NCBI GenBank assembly: GCA_003342895.1
Contig: PTFA01000318.1
Location: 407,501 to 471,500, forward strand
DNA length: 64,000 nucleotides
Source of the DNA: Casuarius casuarius
Taxonomy: Eukaryota > Chordata > Aves > Casuariiformes > Casuariidae
Reading direction: 5' to 3'
In this document: positions 34,914 through 47,864 of the stretch, one piece after another
How the letters are laid out: each line of letters starts with the position of its first letter
Numbering within the stretch: the first letter of the stretch is position 1
Translations under genes and position numbers: made by a program
Notes under the pieces: generated by a model
What the model was told of the DNA's origin: nothing
Seen by the model: the letters and a program-made list of their open reading frames with translations, nothing else
Databases searched by the model: none

Positions 34914-35394
34914 CTAAAGAGGTAAAGAGGTAAAGATCACAGTATTAGAAACAAACATAATCAAAACGTGAAAACATGAAGTGTTTTGGAAGACATAATA
35001 CACAGCATGTCTTAAGATAGCTTTAGTAATTATTCAACCAGCAGTTAGTCCCCAACTAAGCTTAAGAATTCTTTTTAAAAAAATTGTGTTATTTTCCTTC
35101 CTCTTCCTCAGTTCTGACTTTACTACCGCAGTCAAACATTTGGATTCATGGATATCAGCGAGTACTGACTCCTTCAAACACCTGCTTCAATACAGGTATG
35201 TTCATGAACCTAACGTATGCTCATTGTTTTAACTGACAAACTAGCTCTTGCATCTTACTCCTAATTAAATCATGACATGTTGGGTCAGGTCACCTGTAGA
35301 GAATACAGACGGACCAAATACTCTTGTATACCTTTAGTTACAAGGTTAACGAAGGAATTGCCTCAGAGAAAAATAAGGTAGTTAAGTGACAAAC
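34914..35394 (-). other. ANKRD17: Intron 12
   Basis: Donor GTTTGT, acceptor TTTAG. Unique sequence, no element seen. Confidence 0.9.
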
Positions 35395-35522
35395 CTTCAA
35401 TCTGTGCGTAGGATCAGCACCATGAGCTAGCAGTAACTCCACAACTGCCAGATGACCTCCAGCACAGGCCAGTGACAATACTGTATGATCGTTGTTAGCT
35501 GTGGTCCTATTCACATTTGCTC
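35395..35522 (-). CDS. ANKRD17: ANKRD17 exon 12: ankyrin repeat of block 1
   Basis: Residues 522-564. ANVNRTTANNDHTVLSLACA then GGHLAVVELLLAHGADPTHR and LK. One complete ankyrin unit with GGHLAVVELLLAHGAD as its second half. Completes a Gly codon and ends in phase 0. Confidence 0.98.
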
Positions 35523-36515
35523 CTTCAAAAATAGAGAAAGATTGTGAAAGAGACTCAAAACTCTGCCAAAATTCATAGGAAGTTAGCCTTTTTCTTAAAC
35601 ACGAAAACATTGCTCTCCGTGGCTGCCCTTGTGAGACGTCTAAAATTGAACAGTCAGGCATTACTACCATCAGAAGCTAGTTTTTAACCTGCGACAATCA
35701 CTGAACCAAAGGTCTGTCTTGTCAGCTGGCTAACAGCTGTAAGGAATTTAACTCTTAGCATACATACATTCAGAAGAGAGACAGCACTACTGGATGAGCA
35801 CTCCAAACATTTTTCAAATGTCTACGTTTATATGCAAGAAACTTCATATAGTAGGTGTTCCCATAGCTTTTAATTTTCCAAGCGATTTTGCCAGTATAAT
35901 GGCTATTTTTCTGAATGAGTTAATGCACAGATCTTAGCTGGTCACCAGCAAGCAGATGACTCATTGCAGCTCTACTTCTTTCCTTTACAATCTATACAGA
36001 AAAAATTAAATCATACTAGAAATTTTAGGCCAGTCCTGTTCGCCACAAGACAGACATGAAAAAAGAACTTTTGGTATCAGTTCAAGAAATAGAAAATAGC
36101 AATACTGAGCTCTGTATCAACTGTATGTAAGGCTGGAATTGGTAGTTAGGTAAAGCAAGTTATAATCGAACTGTGAAAGAAACAGGCATATGAAGTTAAA
36201 CTTCAAAAAAGAAAGTGCCTAAAAGTTGGATCAGGAGCACTGAGACACCCAGTAACCACTACTGCTGTTGCAGCATTAACTGCAATAGAAGATTGGAACA
36301 TAACTATTTTTAAACTTGCTGCAATTCCCACTAATCTCCTCAGGAATTAGAGGCGATCATTATGTGCCTAGTTCAAGGAGTTACACTCCTTAAGTTGCAA
36401 AGGAGTTACACTAGTAGAAACATACATCTAAACAAGTATTCCACAATGTTCCTAACCTAGAGCTCTTCTAAAACCACGAACAGAAAAGCCTAACTAAGCC
36501 TTCTCACAAGCTTAC
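35523..36515 (-). other. ANKRD17: Intron 11
   Basis: Donor GTAAGC, acceptor TTGAAG. The 13-base word AAGGAGTTACACT occurs twice, about 25 nt apart, near 36375-36412. No exon. Confidence 0.9.
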
Positions 36516-36603
36516 CTTTGCTAATCAAGAACTGAACAGTGCAAACATGACCTGCCCTTGCAGCTTTCATGAGAGGAGTTCTTCCACCTTCAGATTCATG
36601 CTC
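36516..36603 (-). CDS. ANKRD17: ANKRD17 exon 11: ankyrin repeat of block 1
   Basis: Residues 493-522. EHESEGGRTPLMKAARAGHV then CTVQFLISK. One ankyrin unit with the typical TPLMKAA and GHVCTVQFL helices. Phase 0 in, one base of Gly out. It is among the exons too short for simple open-reading-frame detection; found by splice signals and reading frame. Confidence 0.97.
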
Positions 36604-37288
36604 CTAAAGCAAATAAAGAGAGGGTCAGAATTAAAGATTCAAGAAATAGCACGTGTGAAAGGAATAATTCAGCCTGTTTCTTCTTCTTCTTTTTGAAGTG
36701 GAAGCAACGGACATGAAGATCTCTTTTTGGCATTTGACTTTCTTCAAATATCAAAATTTAAACAAGATTTCAACTGAGTATACCTTCAAGACCCATGATA
36801 GTATCACCTACCTTTGTACGGTCTGAGAGCACTGGGTAAGAAGCATTTGAGCAAATAATGGGGATTAATTTAACAAAACATATTCCGTCACACTTAACTT
36901 CATGTTTTGGTTCATGTACTGGTCTAAAGTCTACTAAAATATAAAAATCAGTTTACTTCCATCGTCTTAATTCCACTACAGTACACCACATAGATCACAT
37001 CAGAACAGAACTGTCAACTGTTTGCTGCTTAAGAAACAGAAAAAATATGCAAATAAAAATATTAACCACAACCAGCTCAACAATTCTATTTAGCATCACC
37101 ACTTCTTATGTGGTCAAAAGAAAAAGGCTAAAAGGTAAATCGTATACAACTGAAACAATTAACATCCAACTTGATAAAAAGTTTTCAGCAGTAAACGTGA
37201 GACAAAGAAAATAAGCAAACAAAAAAAAAAAAATCACACTCGTCATTTTAATTTCTAATTGTAAATTTTTAAGATGGTAATTACTTAC
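36604..37288 (-). other. ANKRD17: Intron 10
   Basis: Donor GTAAGT, acceptor GCTTTAG. Short A run near 37219. Nothing else recognised. Confidence 0.9.
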
Positions 37289-37398
37289 CAAATCTGCACC
37301 TGCCTGAAGTAAGACATCTGCTACATCAGTATGGCCATTTTCACACGCATATGTCAGTGCTGTATCACCTGTTGCTGTTGTTGCATGCACATTGGCCC
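37289..37398 (-). CDS. ANKRD17: ANKRD17 exon 10: ankyrin repeat of block 1
   Basis: Residues 456-492. ANVHATTATGDTALTYACEN then GHTDVADVLLQAGADL. One ankyrin unit. Completes a Gly codon and ends in phase 0 at TTG|GTAAGT. Confidence 0.98.
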
Positions 37399-37805
37399 CT
37401 GAAGCAGTATTAATGAGTATGTAAGCTTTACGGAGTTCACTACAGAAAATACTCAAGTCTCTTCATACTCTTTACAAGATCAGATTACAAACATTTAATT
37501 CCCCCTTTTTATTAAAACACTCATGAAATTAAGTAACATCGTATCAACTGCACTTGGGGGGTGGGGATAGGGGTGGAAAAAAAAAAAAAAATCACCGTAA
37601 GCTAGAACTTCAGTTGCAAGAGAGTACGTGTCAACTCATTCTACAAAAGTTAAATTAGGGTCCAAGCGGTAAATTACTTAAGATTACACAAACCTTTGCA
37701 GTTAACTTCAAAAAGCTGCTAATGAAAGCATAATCAATACAGAAACAGAAATCTTTTCTTAAGGTTATGGCACTCTACAAAACTAGCAACAAAATTAGTC
37801 CATAC
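37399..37805 (-). other. ANKRD17: Intron 9
   Basis: Donor GTATGG, acceptor CTTCAG. Contains a G-rich stretch (37556-37576) next to an A15 run (37577-37591) on the plus strand. Confidence 0.9.
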
Positions 37806-37997
37806 CTGCAGCTAATAAATATTTAACCAGCTCCAGATGACCCTCTTGAGCAGCCTCCATTAAAGGTGTTGAACAACCAAGTTCTATGTCAGCTCCTGCT
37901 TTAATAAGAAAATCAGCAACCTCCAAAAAACCTCCGCAGCAAGCCAGAGTTAGAGCAGTTTCTTGCGTCTCCTCTGTTTGAGCATTGATGTTCGCTC
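37806..37997 (-). CDS. ANKRD17: ANKRD17 exon 9: ankyrin repeats of block 1
   Basis: Residues 392-456. ANINAQTEETQETALTLACC, GGFLEVADFLIKAGADIELG, then CSTPLMEAAQEGHLELVKYL and LAA. Two ankyrin units; the second lacks the usual long inter-repeat loop (ELGCSTPLM). Phase 1-1, 192 nt. Confidence 0.98.
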
Positions 37998-38557
37998 CTT
38001 CAAAAAATAAATGAAGACACATACCATAACTACAGACACATCAGAAAACACTAGTTATTAATACCAGTATCAGCAGACTAAGCCTCTTCTTCAGGCACAA
38101 AACATCTCCTTATGGCACACTTCACTTCTACAGCTGCATAAGTATTCCCCCTAAAATTGGGCTATACCAGACCAAAACATCTCAACTTCCTTTCACTACT
38201 TTGGAAACTCCTCCAAGAATCTCAAAGTACTTCCCCGTAACTCTGCAGCAACACCGTATTATCAAGATATGGTAAAGCCACTACGCAGAATCTAGGTTAC
38301 CCATATCAGTTGTTCAATATTGCCTATCTGAAAAACACAGAGCTGTTCTCAAGGGCCAGTTACCAATTACAGTCCAAGTTAGAGCAAAGAATATTTTGCT
38401 AAATTAACTATCCAGTACTCCAAGCCACTCAAGGAGGAAACAAAATTTCAAGAAGTAACATAACAATATTCCCCCCCCACACACACACACACACAAAAAA
38501 CACCCCCACACAGATGCCTGTGGAATTCTACTCCATCCAGTGCACCATAATATTTAC
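37998..38557 (-). other. ANKRD17: Intron 8
   Basis: Donor GTAAAT, acceptor TTTGAAG. Contains a C8(AC)8 stretch about 65-90 nt from the donor. Confidence 0.9.
38471..38494 (+). repeat. C8-(AC)8 simple repeat
   Basis: Eight C followed by eight AC units on the plus strand, in intron 8 near the exon 8 donor. Confidence 0.92.
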
Positions 38558-38795
38558 CTTGGCCAAGTAACAGTGCCACCATTTCTTCATGTCCTTCTCT
38601 AGCTGCTTCCATTAGTGGCGTGTATCCTTCATCATTTACCTCTTCCAAGTTAGCTCCACGTTCAATTAACAAAGCTGCCAGCTCAACGTGCCCGCCACAG
38701 GCTGCCAAAGTCAATGGAGACTCGAAGGAGTCCGCAGGCATGTTCACCTGAGCTCCACTGTCAAGAAGTAATCTTGCCACTTCCACATGGCCATC
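38558..38795 (-). CDS. ANKRD17: ANKRD17 exon 8: ankyrin repeats of block 1
   Basis: Residues 313-392. DGHVEVARLLLDSGAQVNMP, ADSFESPLTLAACGGHVELA, ALLIERGANLEEVNDEGYTP, LMEAAREGHEEMVALLLGQ. End of one repeat, one complete repeat and most of another. The acceptor is CCTAG before GAT; phase 0 in, one base of Gly out. Confidence 0.98.
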
Positions 38796-41700
38796 CTAGG
38801 AATTCAAAAAACCCCAAACAAGAACATTAGATGAAGACAGTCCAAGAAAAGGTATTTTACCTGACACAGGCAGTCTCTCACCTAGCAGCTAAATTGCCTC
38901 ATTGATCCAGGTCACAACAGATGTGTTGTCAGATGACTTATTTTCCAAAGCTTAAGGAATTCAGAAACTCAAATGCCATTAGAAGTCACAGGACAGAAAC
39001 AAATGAATTGGGAAATCCAAATATTTAAGGAAACTATTAAAGAAGTTTTTTTAAAAAATATTTTGATTCATGCTAAAAATCCACTACGATATAAGCATGG
39101 GAAGAAACCTCAAGAAATCTTTTATTAAATATGCTCGATTCAAAACTAAAATAATGTCAACCACATACTCAACTTTGGTGTGCATACTATAACAAGGTGG
39201 TCAACTTCATATCAGATTCACAGGTTCACATGTTATAGTCCGGTATCAATTCATTTCAAAAAAACAGTTCAAAGGGAGCCTTATGCTATTTTAGAAACGT
39301 GCTTCCTCCCCAAGAACACCACCTAAATGCTATGACATCTTGTANTGTTCTTTGTTCACAGAACTGAAGAGTGACCAAATGATGCAAGGAACAAATTCTA
39401 AGAAATAAGTTACCGCTCAAATACCATGTATTTCTTTTGATCTACTACCAGAAGTTTTCCTATGAGTAATGAAACATGCTCTGTATTAAGAGAATATCAC
39501 TGAAAAGTATTTTTTCTAGGATCTAAGAGCAGATTTGGGTTTCTTCCTAAAGACTACAATCTTTACACTGCAAACAGGTCACTCAATGCCAGAGCTCCCC
39601 ATTTGTTCAAAAAGAGGCATTTTTGTTTTCAATTCAACACGCAGTTGCATTATTTCTTACATAAAACATACTTACAAAATGTCAGGAACATAGCTCATCC
39701 TCATTTCCATGAGGACTGTTAGTCTTTCAGATTATTTATGTTACACATTCACGACTTTCGGGGAGGGAGACAGAAGAGAGGATGAGCTTTAAGTATAACG
39801 ATTTTGCTTGCTTCCTTCCAAAGAAGCAGTGTATAATTACACTGCTTGCCTGGTGGCTCCTGCAATTCTATTTCACTTACTGCTCGATTTTACAGCAGAG
39901 TCAGGACATTTTTCTCCAAGAGAAAAAAACAAAAGACCACCACTTGTCAGGGGTTCCTCATACATCACAAGAACCACCTGAACTAGAGCCTTCCCTTGGT
40001 AGAGTTTTTCAGATACTGTTATCTTTCTGTCAAAATGGTTTACAAAACGTAGCTCCTAAATTTGCTTTCTTCCTTTAAAAACAACAACAACAAATTTGAG
40101 TAGAGTATCTTTGTCACATTCTTAGTAGGCCACAGATTCAGGAACCTGCTCAAACTGCTTTGCAGCTATATGTTTACAATAGAGTCCTAAGAGTGACATA
40201 TCAAACAACCACTCATTTGAGCTTTTCTATAGAAAAGGAGAGTGACTAGCTTGGTCACTTCAGTCCAACAGCAGGCACAATCTCTCCGAACCAATTTTCT
40301 CCATGAAGAANTGGCCATCTCTCATTCAAACCTGGAGTAACCACAGCAGGAAAGATCTGATATAAGAGATGCAGGAGGCTGCATAGGAATAGCAGCAGCT
40401 TACCAGGAACGCGAGGCTACCTTGAGATTGTCATTGAACAAGATAAGTACACCATGATCTCAGATTAATAAGAGAACAAATTGAAGCTGCTGCCATCCTC
40501 ACCAATCTAGGAACCACAGCCACAGCTCCTTTCCCAACAAAACACAAAACTTCATCTGACATTGTTAAAGACTTCATTTTCTAAAGTGTTTTATACCTTT
40601 TTGTCATATCCAGGGAGCCTAACAGGATTTTCTCTAAGTAAAAACATCTAGGACATATTATCTAGGACATATTCACCTTTTATATGAAATGACAACACTA
40701 TTTTAAGGAAAGACTCTAGGGCTGTATAAAGAATCCTTCCTCAGGGAAATGCAGAGATGGTTCCTCAACCATCAGGCTCTGGCATGACAGATCACTTATC
40801 ATCCCAAACTGATTTATCATGAAAATGCTGTTGCGAACAGCAGAAAAAGGTATGCCTCAAAGTTTCATATATAGGTCAAAAAGTCTCAAAAATAACTATT
40901 GGTATTTAACCACTCAAGGCAATTGTATCCATGCTTTAACATGCCTTGCAATGGGATGGTGCTGTTCAGCTCGCTGACAACATCTCCAAAACCCTTCAGA
41001 GCTACTATTTTATCACAAAAGTTAGCCTGCCCAACCTGCACCAGCACACCGAGTGGAGTTTTCAGGCCAACCAGCGAGGGCAATCAATACTCAGCCCTCA
41101 CTGCAGGTTAAGTTACTTCTGTAAGAGCAGGTACAAACTAGACAAACCAGCTTTTAGCTCCCATGAGGCAAATCACATTACTGAAGAACTGATTTGGATT
41201 AAAGCAAAGCTACTGTTGTATTTTTAAAAAAATGCTCTTGGACAGAAGTCCTTCTGAATGCCTTGTAGGACAAGGTTTAAGCAGTCTCACAGGCTCGTAT
41301 TTAAGCACTACAGTATAGGCACACACGTCGGTAACATATATTTAAGTTCAATGCTATCCTAGAAAAGGTAGCCTTATTGGGTTACTGGAGAATAGCAATT
41401 AGTTCTGCAGAAAAAGCGTGCAGACATGAGAAGCCTCTACCTTGCTACATTTCAGACCTCTAAGAACTGCTACAGAAAGCTGCTCCTCTTCGCAAGCAGA
41501 AGGAAAGGTACCAATACTCCCAACTACACCTGTCTCAGTCCTGCGAGCGAGTGGGAGATGCTGACTTAGGAACTGCTGCTTGTGCAAGTCAAGGAAACCA
41601 GGACGTTTTCCCCATTCCTCAGCAAGTCTCAATAGGAAATGGTATAGACATTTCTCCCAGTCCAATGAACTTCTGTTAGTCTAATGGGGACATAAAAAGC

Positions 41701-44088
41701 AAGGCGGGGTGGGGAGGCAAAGAAGGCTTGCTCTGTGGCTCCATGAAGTAGCAGCGCTCTCTGCAAACTCCNGATCTATCAAGCTGTCACGACAAAAAGG
41801 CTACTGGCAACAAACATCATCATTTTATAGCCACCTTCCATGAAGCTCCCTGCAAGCACAGCAGCTCTGATATCGATATAGCTAATCTACTAATACTTCA
41901 CCAGAGTAAAATAAAAAACAGCATATGTCCCACTTACCTACATGCCTTTCTTTCTAAAGGCTTCTTGACAAATATAATTGCTTTTGCAAAGGATTTCTCC
42001 ATCTGAAGCCATTAACTTGCTTCGACAAACAAAAGTGTGACTGAATTTAGAACCATTACAGTTAGTTCAGAAAAGGGAAGACTACATTAAGTCTCTAACG
42101 AGAACGTATGGCACTTCACTGTGGCCCTAGATCCACAACGAGGCACTGCACAGGCTTACAAGGAAAAACCCAACCCATGTCAAATCTAGTTAGAGGAGAG
42201 AGTAACAAGAAAATACAATACAAGACAAGTTTTCAGTTTTAGGTTTAACATACAGGTGAAGGATTAGAAGAACGTAGGCACAGACATTAATGTTACACTT
42301 ATGTAAGCACGCTGCAACTAGAGGAAACCTCTGCAAAAGCTCTTTCACAGCCTCAAGGCTGTGCACAACAGCCCATTTCAGTTCAGGGTCACAAAGACGC
42401 CTAGGAAAAAAGCCTAGATCTGCTCAGTTGTGTTTCCTTTCCTTCTCTCCAGCAGAAAGAGTTTCAGAATAAGCTCCTTGCTAGAAACAGTAACTGACAT
42501 CTGCTTGGGTTTCTCATCCTGCTAGCTTAGCCTGCCAGCCATCGGTACGGTACAGGGTTAGCCAACTCCATGCCAGTGTACCCACTTCTCTGGGAGGGGA
42601 AACCAACACAAATACTACTCCCTAAACAATTTCTGGAGGAGGAACACGGGAGATACGCGACCATATTTACTCAGTCAGAAGAAATAGCAAAAGTAAAGCT
42701 CAAAGCGATAAAAACCTTTCACCTCATGTTATTTGTATGAAGTAGATTTCAAATAGGATATTTGCTTTAAAGATAATGCAGATGTGCAGAGTTGCACAGC
42801 TGTTTAAGCCTGACAGTACCTCAAATGGAAACACTACCTGAAGATACTGTTTGGCAGGTTTTCTTCACCAAAGAAGTCTGGAATCATCTCAAGTTAGACA
42901 TTAAACCATTTCAGAATTAAAATTACCCAAATATGACCTGTTGAAATGAAAGCTTCACAACATCTGCATTGTATGACAGGAAAGTATTACCCAAAATCCG
43001 AGCTGTTCTCTGAATCTTATTAAATTTTGTAAAATGGCAATCTGTTTTACACTGTCATTTTACAACCGCCTCAGACTGACAGACTAGCAACACGCAAGTG
43101 TGCTTAAATTAATAACTGACTGACAGCATCCCAACAATATTCCCTTTAATTTCCTAGTTGCTTCCCAAACAGTGGCTAAGTGACTATGATGTGACCCATA
43201 AGGGGAAAAAAGCTGTACATCCACACCCAAGCATAACCACTTCCAACATAAGCAAAAGAGGATAACTAGGCTTGCAAACTCTTTAAACATGATAGGTATG
43301 TTGAATGTCTCCAATCCACATTAAGACAGTACTTGCTGCGTAAGTTTAGCACATTTTAGAACTGTTGAAAGCATTCCATCAGCCAATGAGAATCTTTTGT
43401 TTTAAGTAACATAATTTGGAGATTCATATAAAAAGGATTTTCCAAACTTCAGTTCAAAGTTGCTAACCCAGAAGCTAGTGGAATGACACAAAGTAAAAAA
43501 CAAGACTGTTTAAGCAAATCAGTATAATTTACTTCTGGCTGTCACTGAAGCCATGAATTTCTCAGAACTGAGGTCACAAAGGTACCTCTGTAGGCAAACC
43601 AGGCTACCATGACTATCAGAAGGGCAAAAAGCAAAGAGTAAACGACATGCAATGAGACACAAAGACAGACGTAGCCCGTAGAAGCTGCTTTTGGATAATG
43701 AGCACATCTTATTTCATTACTTCTGCTATTGCAGAAAAAAATAAAGTGCAATTGGACATATATGTACTTTGTATCCAAAGCACGGGTCAACAGAGGTCTC
43801 TGTGCTAATGTTCAAGTGATGCAAGTTCTGGCTGATGTCTCTCAAGAGACTAACTGCTTTATCAGCCATAAGAGCAAAGGGTTGAATTTTGCTGTTTTAC
43901 AAAGTACTGTTTCTCAAGGGCATATTTTTCTCCATTCTTCTGCCAGGGGGTCCATCAAGTGTGGGAGAGAACCAAAACATCACCAAGTCAGGTTTTGCAC
44001 CAAGAAGAGACCAAAAGCAATCACTTTATTTTCTGAAGATAAAGAGACATGAAGAACACCTCACTGCTAAAACCATGCATTTTCTTAC
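38796..44088 (-). other. ANKRD17: Intron 7 (5.3 kb)
   Basis: Donor GTAAGA, acceptor CCTAG. Mostly unique sequence. A 14-bp tandem duplication lies at 40646-40673. N at 39345, 40311 and 41772. No coding exon or recognisable retroelement. Confidence 0.88.
40646..40673 (+). repeat. Two tandem copies of a 14-bp unit
   Basis: ATCTAGGACATATT is repeated directly and exactly (40646-40659, 40660-40673) in intron 7. Confidence 0.85.
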
Positions 44089-44183
44089 CATGCAAGCCTC
44101 CATAAGAGCAGTGTGCATTTCATCTGTCTTGTGTTCCTGGTCTGCGCCAGCCTCCAGTAGAAATCTCACCATTTCTAGATGGC
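44089..44183 (-). CDS. ANKRD17: ANKRD17 exon 7: ankyrin repeat of block 1
   Basis: Residues 281-312. HLEMVRFLLEAGADQEHKTD then EMHTALMEACM. Second half of one ankyrin unit and the first helix of the next. The acceptor has a C11 run followed by ATCCAG. Completes a Gly codon and ends in phase 0 at ATG|GTAAGA. Confidence 0.98.
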
Positions 44184-46035
44184 CTGGATGGGGGGGGGGG
44201 ATACATGACCAAAACATAACATAAACAGTGAAACACTCTTGGAAAGCACGTCTGTATCTGTACATACAATGAGAACAGCAGCTCAACAGGACATTCACTG
44301 TAAGAAAATTTCAAATCATCTGGTTAGTAGAACTATTTCTGCACTATGTGCGTTCCTTGGGATGATATTAAAATAGAGTAGCACAAACTCCAGAAGGTTA
44401 CCAGGGTGATTTATCATTCTCTAAAGACCTTGAAACATTTTCATCTACAGAAGATGGGGGTTTTTTCCCCTCTAAACTCATTCAATTTTAAGGATTTAGG
44501 GTTGCTGTATTCATAAATGGTATTGTAACCAGTCCTTGAGCTTGCATCAACCCGTAGATGACAAAAGATGAAGCAGATGGACCTTCACACTTCCAAAGTT
44601 ATTCTTACAATTCAAAAATCTACAGAAACCCAGCAAATAAGTAAATTTAACAGCTTTTTCCAAGTATGTATCCTCTTATCTCAATCACTCTGCTAATTTC
44701 ATGACCGTAATTCTCCAAGTCCTGTAGGTGTGCCAAGCTCAGTTACCTCTGCTACAGTTGTGAGTGACAACCTCCAAGCATGTTAAATCAAGTCAAAGAA
44801 AAAAAATTACTGTTTCATAACTCGAGAGAAAAAAAGGCTAAAACTTAATGCTAGAAGACACCTATCAACAAGACGAAGACAACAGGTACAGCCCAGTATG
44901 AGGATACATTCATTGCCTTTTCATTCTTTCCCTTTTATGGGNGACAGGAGGAGAAGGTTAATGACATACTTGGTCCCAAATATCACATCATTTCACTACA
45001 AAACTTCAGCCATGTGAAAAATTTAGGAACAGATTTTTATGCCTTGAACATGCAATTTAGAGCAACACAAACTCAAGAAAAAGCCAGATGCAACAAAATA
45101 TAGATAACGGAAGAACAAAAACCCTAGTGTTTCTTCCTTTTTCATCATAGCAAACAACTGATCAAGCACAAACATGTAATTTTCCATCTCAGCGTTCCAA
45201 TCTCACTTTAGGAATCAAAGCACACTTCTTCAGGGAGGATAAGGGTTCCCTGCTGCTCCCTCCCCTTTTTTTTCTTCCAGAAAGGCCTTTGCTCTTATAA
45301 CCACCATTAAAAAAAAAATAATAAAACTACCATTGCTTATTAAGACATTTAACATCTGTGCACCAAGAATTAATCAAGGAAAAAAAACTAAACATATATG
45401 AAAAACAAAGACCATCTTCTACTGAGATACCACAGCAAGCACCTCTTACACAAACATGCCAAGAGCCATTCTAAGAGCTCTAATAAAATGTGTCTTAGGT
45501 GACTACTGCAGCAACAGCTCAGATGTTTGGCCTTTCAGTAAAAAAGCTTTCACCTCTTGAGTGATGCAAGATAGCTGCCTGCAAGGAGGTAAAAAAAAGT
45601 CTGTTTAAACACTACACCTAAAAGGCAAGACCCTGGATTTTGCACACTTTGAGTGCTAAGTCCTTTAAATTTATCCCATTTCTGTACCTGTGCAGAGATG
45701 CCCTGTAGAATACCGTTGTACTATAGAAAGATTATCTCATTTACTCTGATATCAAGTGAATTATTCCCTTGCTTTGCAACTCATTTAGGACAGAATAGAA
45801 AATACTAGCTATGAAGACTCAGATCTAAGTTTTACGTCTTGCTACTTACACTCCCCACACGGATCCCTCGTCTTACAGGGGTCACACACATTTTAAGCTG
45901 TATCAGAGCCAGGATAAAAAGCATCAAGTATGTGTCTATCTACAGCCTTCAAATTCATCTTGTACTGAACGATGACTTCGAATACACACGTTTTAAAAGA
46001 CTTCCCACACTCAAGTAAAGACCTTGATACCATAC
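44184..46035 (-). other. ANKRD17: Intron 6
   Basis: Donor GTATGG, acceptor CATCCAG with a C11 tract. Unique AT-rich sequence with N at 44942. No exon. Confidence 0.9.
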
Positions 46036-46269
46036 CTTTATAACAAGCCAACGTAAGCGCGCTCTCCTTGAATTCATTGGAATGCGTATTTATGCCAGCT
46101 CCATTTTCCAGCAGCACTCTGGCCACTTCCACGTGGCCGGCACTTCCTGCTTCCATCAGAGGAGTGTGACCGTTTTCATTATGGTCCTCGATACTAGCGC
46201 CCGATTCCAGCAGTACTTTGACAACATCTACGTAGCCTCCGGCACAGGCATACGTAAGAGCTGTATTGC
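46036..46269 (-). CDS. ANKRD17: ANKRD17 exon 6: ankyrin repeats of block 1
   Basis: Residues 203-281. NTALTYACAGGYVDVVKVLL, ESGASIEDHNENGHTPLMEA, GSAGHVEVARVLLENGAGIN, THSNEFKESALTLACYK. Two complete ankyrin units and the start of a third. Phase 1-1, 234 nt. Confidence 0.98.
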
Positions 46270-47408
46270 CTAGAACCAGAAGACAAAAAGTTTTGAAAAC
46301 TCAGAAATTTCTACACTGGAACTTCAACTTGGGCTCTATTCCAGTCCTTTTACGGGGCTATCTTATGGAACAGGCTTCTCGGCCTACAGCCCAAAAAACA
46401 CAGAAAGGAGCAAGTAAATGTACGAAGCAACTCAGCACAGACAAACTGAAGATCTAGTCAGCTGCAGTCAATCCAATTCTCTTCCAATTAATCTCAGCTT
46501 CCATCACAATCACCCATCATGTAACTTTCCACCTTTACTGTTAATCAGCAGAGACATACCATGCGGTTAAAAAAAAAAAAAAAGAAAAAAAAACCACACT
46601 CAAATCAAGGAGCACAATCAGCTACTTCTCTAAATCAAGTCTTAAGCACCTCTAAAGTGCTAGTTTAGAACGTCCACAGCATTTACAAGGAGATTAAAAA
46701 AAGTCTCTGTGGAAAAACTGCAGAAACATGTATCTGAAGAAAACAATCAAATCTGCCTTTACGTATGCTGCCTTTTAGAGGGCAGAGGCAGAGAGAGGAA
46801 AAAAAAGACCACTTCAGAGCAGTGTAACTACTCAGAACTACTTCACTGAGGNNNNNNNNNNNNNNNNNNNNGGGGGGGGGGGTTGTTCTCTGCTATTTTA
46901 ACTTTCCTCATAATTGAGCGCCTGTACTTACTTTGTTAACAATAGTTGACTATACAGAAGCTCCACACTACAAATATGAATAAAAAAAGTTGCTAAAGCA
47001 GTTTAGTTACTTCAACACAAAATTCTACAAAACTGCGGGGGAGGGGGGAGAACACAACTACCTTCTCAAGATCATTACTATCCCCTCACTTACCTAGACC
47101 AGATACTAAGCAATTTTTGAAGTACACAGTACTACTCAAACCGCCCTAAAAATACTATGCGACAGGTCTTACACATACTAACACCTTTCAGTTACTAACT
47201 GACCTTACCCACTTGCATTCGTCTGCAATCAACTAATATTTTACAGCCTCATAAAAAAATATAGAAGCCAAGTCGTAAATCAAGAAGTAATCTGCTTTGT
47301 AGAGCTTCACTTTGGCAGACAGCCACTCCTCCCAAATTACCACACAGTTTCCTGTACACTCCAAGTATCAGATTTTCAGTGTTTCAGCAATCTTGCTAAC
47401 ACACTTAC
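46270..47408 (-). other. ANKRD17: Intron 5 (contains the N gap)
   Basis: Donor GTAAGT, acceptor TTCTAG. Holds the window's only multi-base gap, bordered by a G11 run, plus an A14 run near 46568. Its true length is therefore uncertain. Confidence 0.88.
46852..46871. other. Assembly gap (20 N)
   Basis: Twenty consecutive N followed directly by G11 (46872-46882). A base G precedes the gap, so the missing part is probably a longer G-rich tract. Confidence 0.95.
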
Positions 47409-47556
47409 CTGTCGATGACTGTGCATTCACATCAGCACCATGAGCTAGCAGCAACTTCACAATTTTGACATGTCCGCCATTAGCAGCGGCCATCAAAGGT
47501 GTTATGTCTCCTTTAATACCCCGGTCCTCCACGTTAGCATGCATTGCCAGAAGAAC
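47409..47556 (-). CDS. ANKRD17: ANKRD17 exon 5: ankyrin repeats of block 1
   Basis: Residues 154-203. VLLAMHANVEDRGIKGDITP, LMAAANGGHVKIVKLLLAHG, then ADVNAQSST. One complete ankyrin unit with flanking halves. Phase 0 in, one base of Gly out. In HGADVN I recall HKADVN in mammals; Gly is the ankyrin consensus residue. Confidence 0.98.
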
Positions 47557-47864
47557 CTGCAAACAGAAGGGTTGATCAACAACATTCAGAAGTGACAAAT
47601 CAGCGCGTCAAGATGGTTACAAGTCTACACATAGCCCCTACTTTCAGGAACACATGGGTTTGCTTTAAGAACGCTTTAAGAAAGTAAGCACAAAGAATGC
47701 ATTAGCAGCATACAGTTTACGTGCAAGTTTTCACCTGTCAATTAACTGACTCTTTCCATGACCTTAACACTACCTTCCAGGTGAAAACGACAGAATCACA
47801 TTGGTTCAACACTTATTTTATGTAACGCACACACATACACGCTAAAAGCAGTTTGGAAACCAAC
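47557..47864 (-). other. ANKRD17: Intron 4
   Basis: Donor GTTGGT, acceptor TTTGCAG. No other feature. Confidence 0.92.

Noticed and set aside
37556..37576. G-rich stretch in intron 9 as a G-quadruplex
   Set aside because: Only three G runs of three or more with proper loops; weaker than the intron 1 tract.
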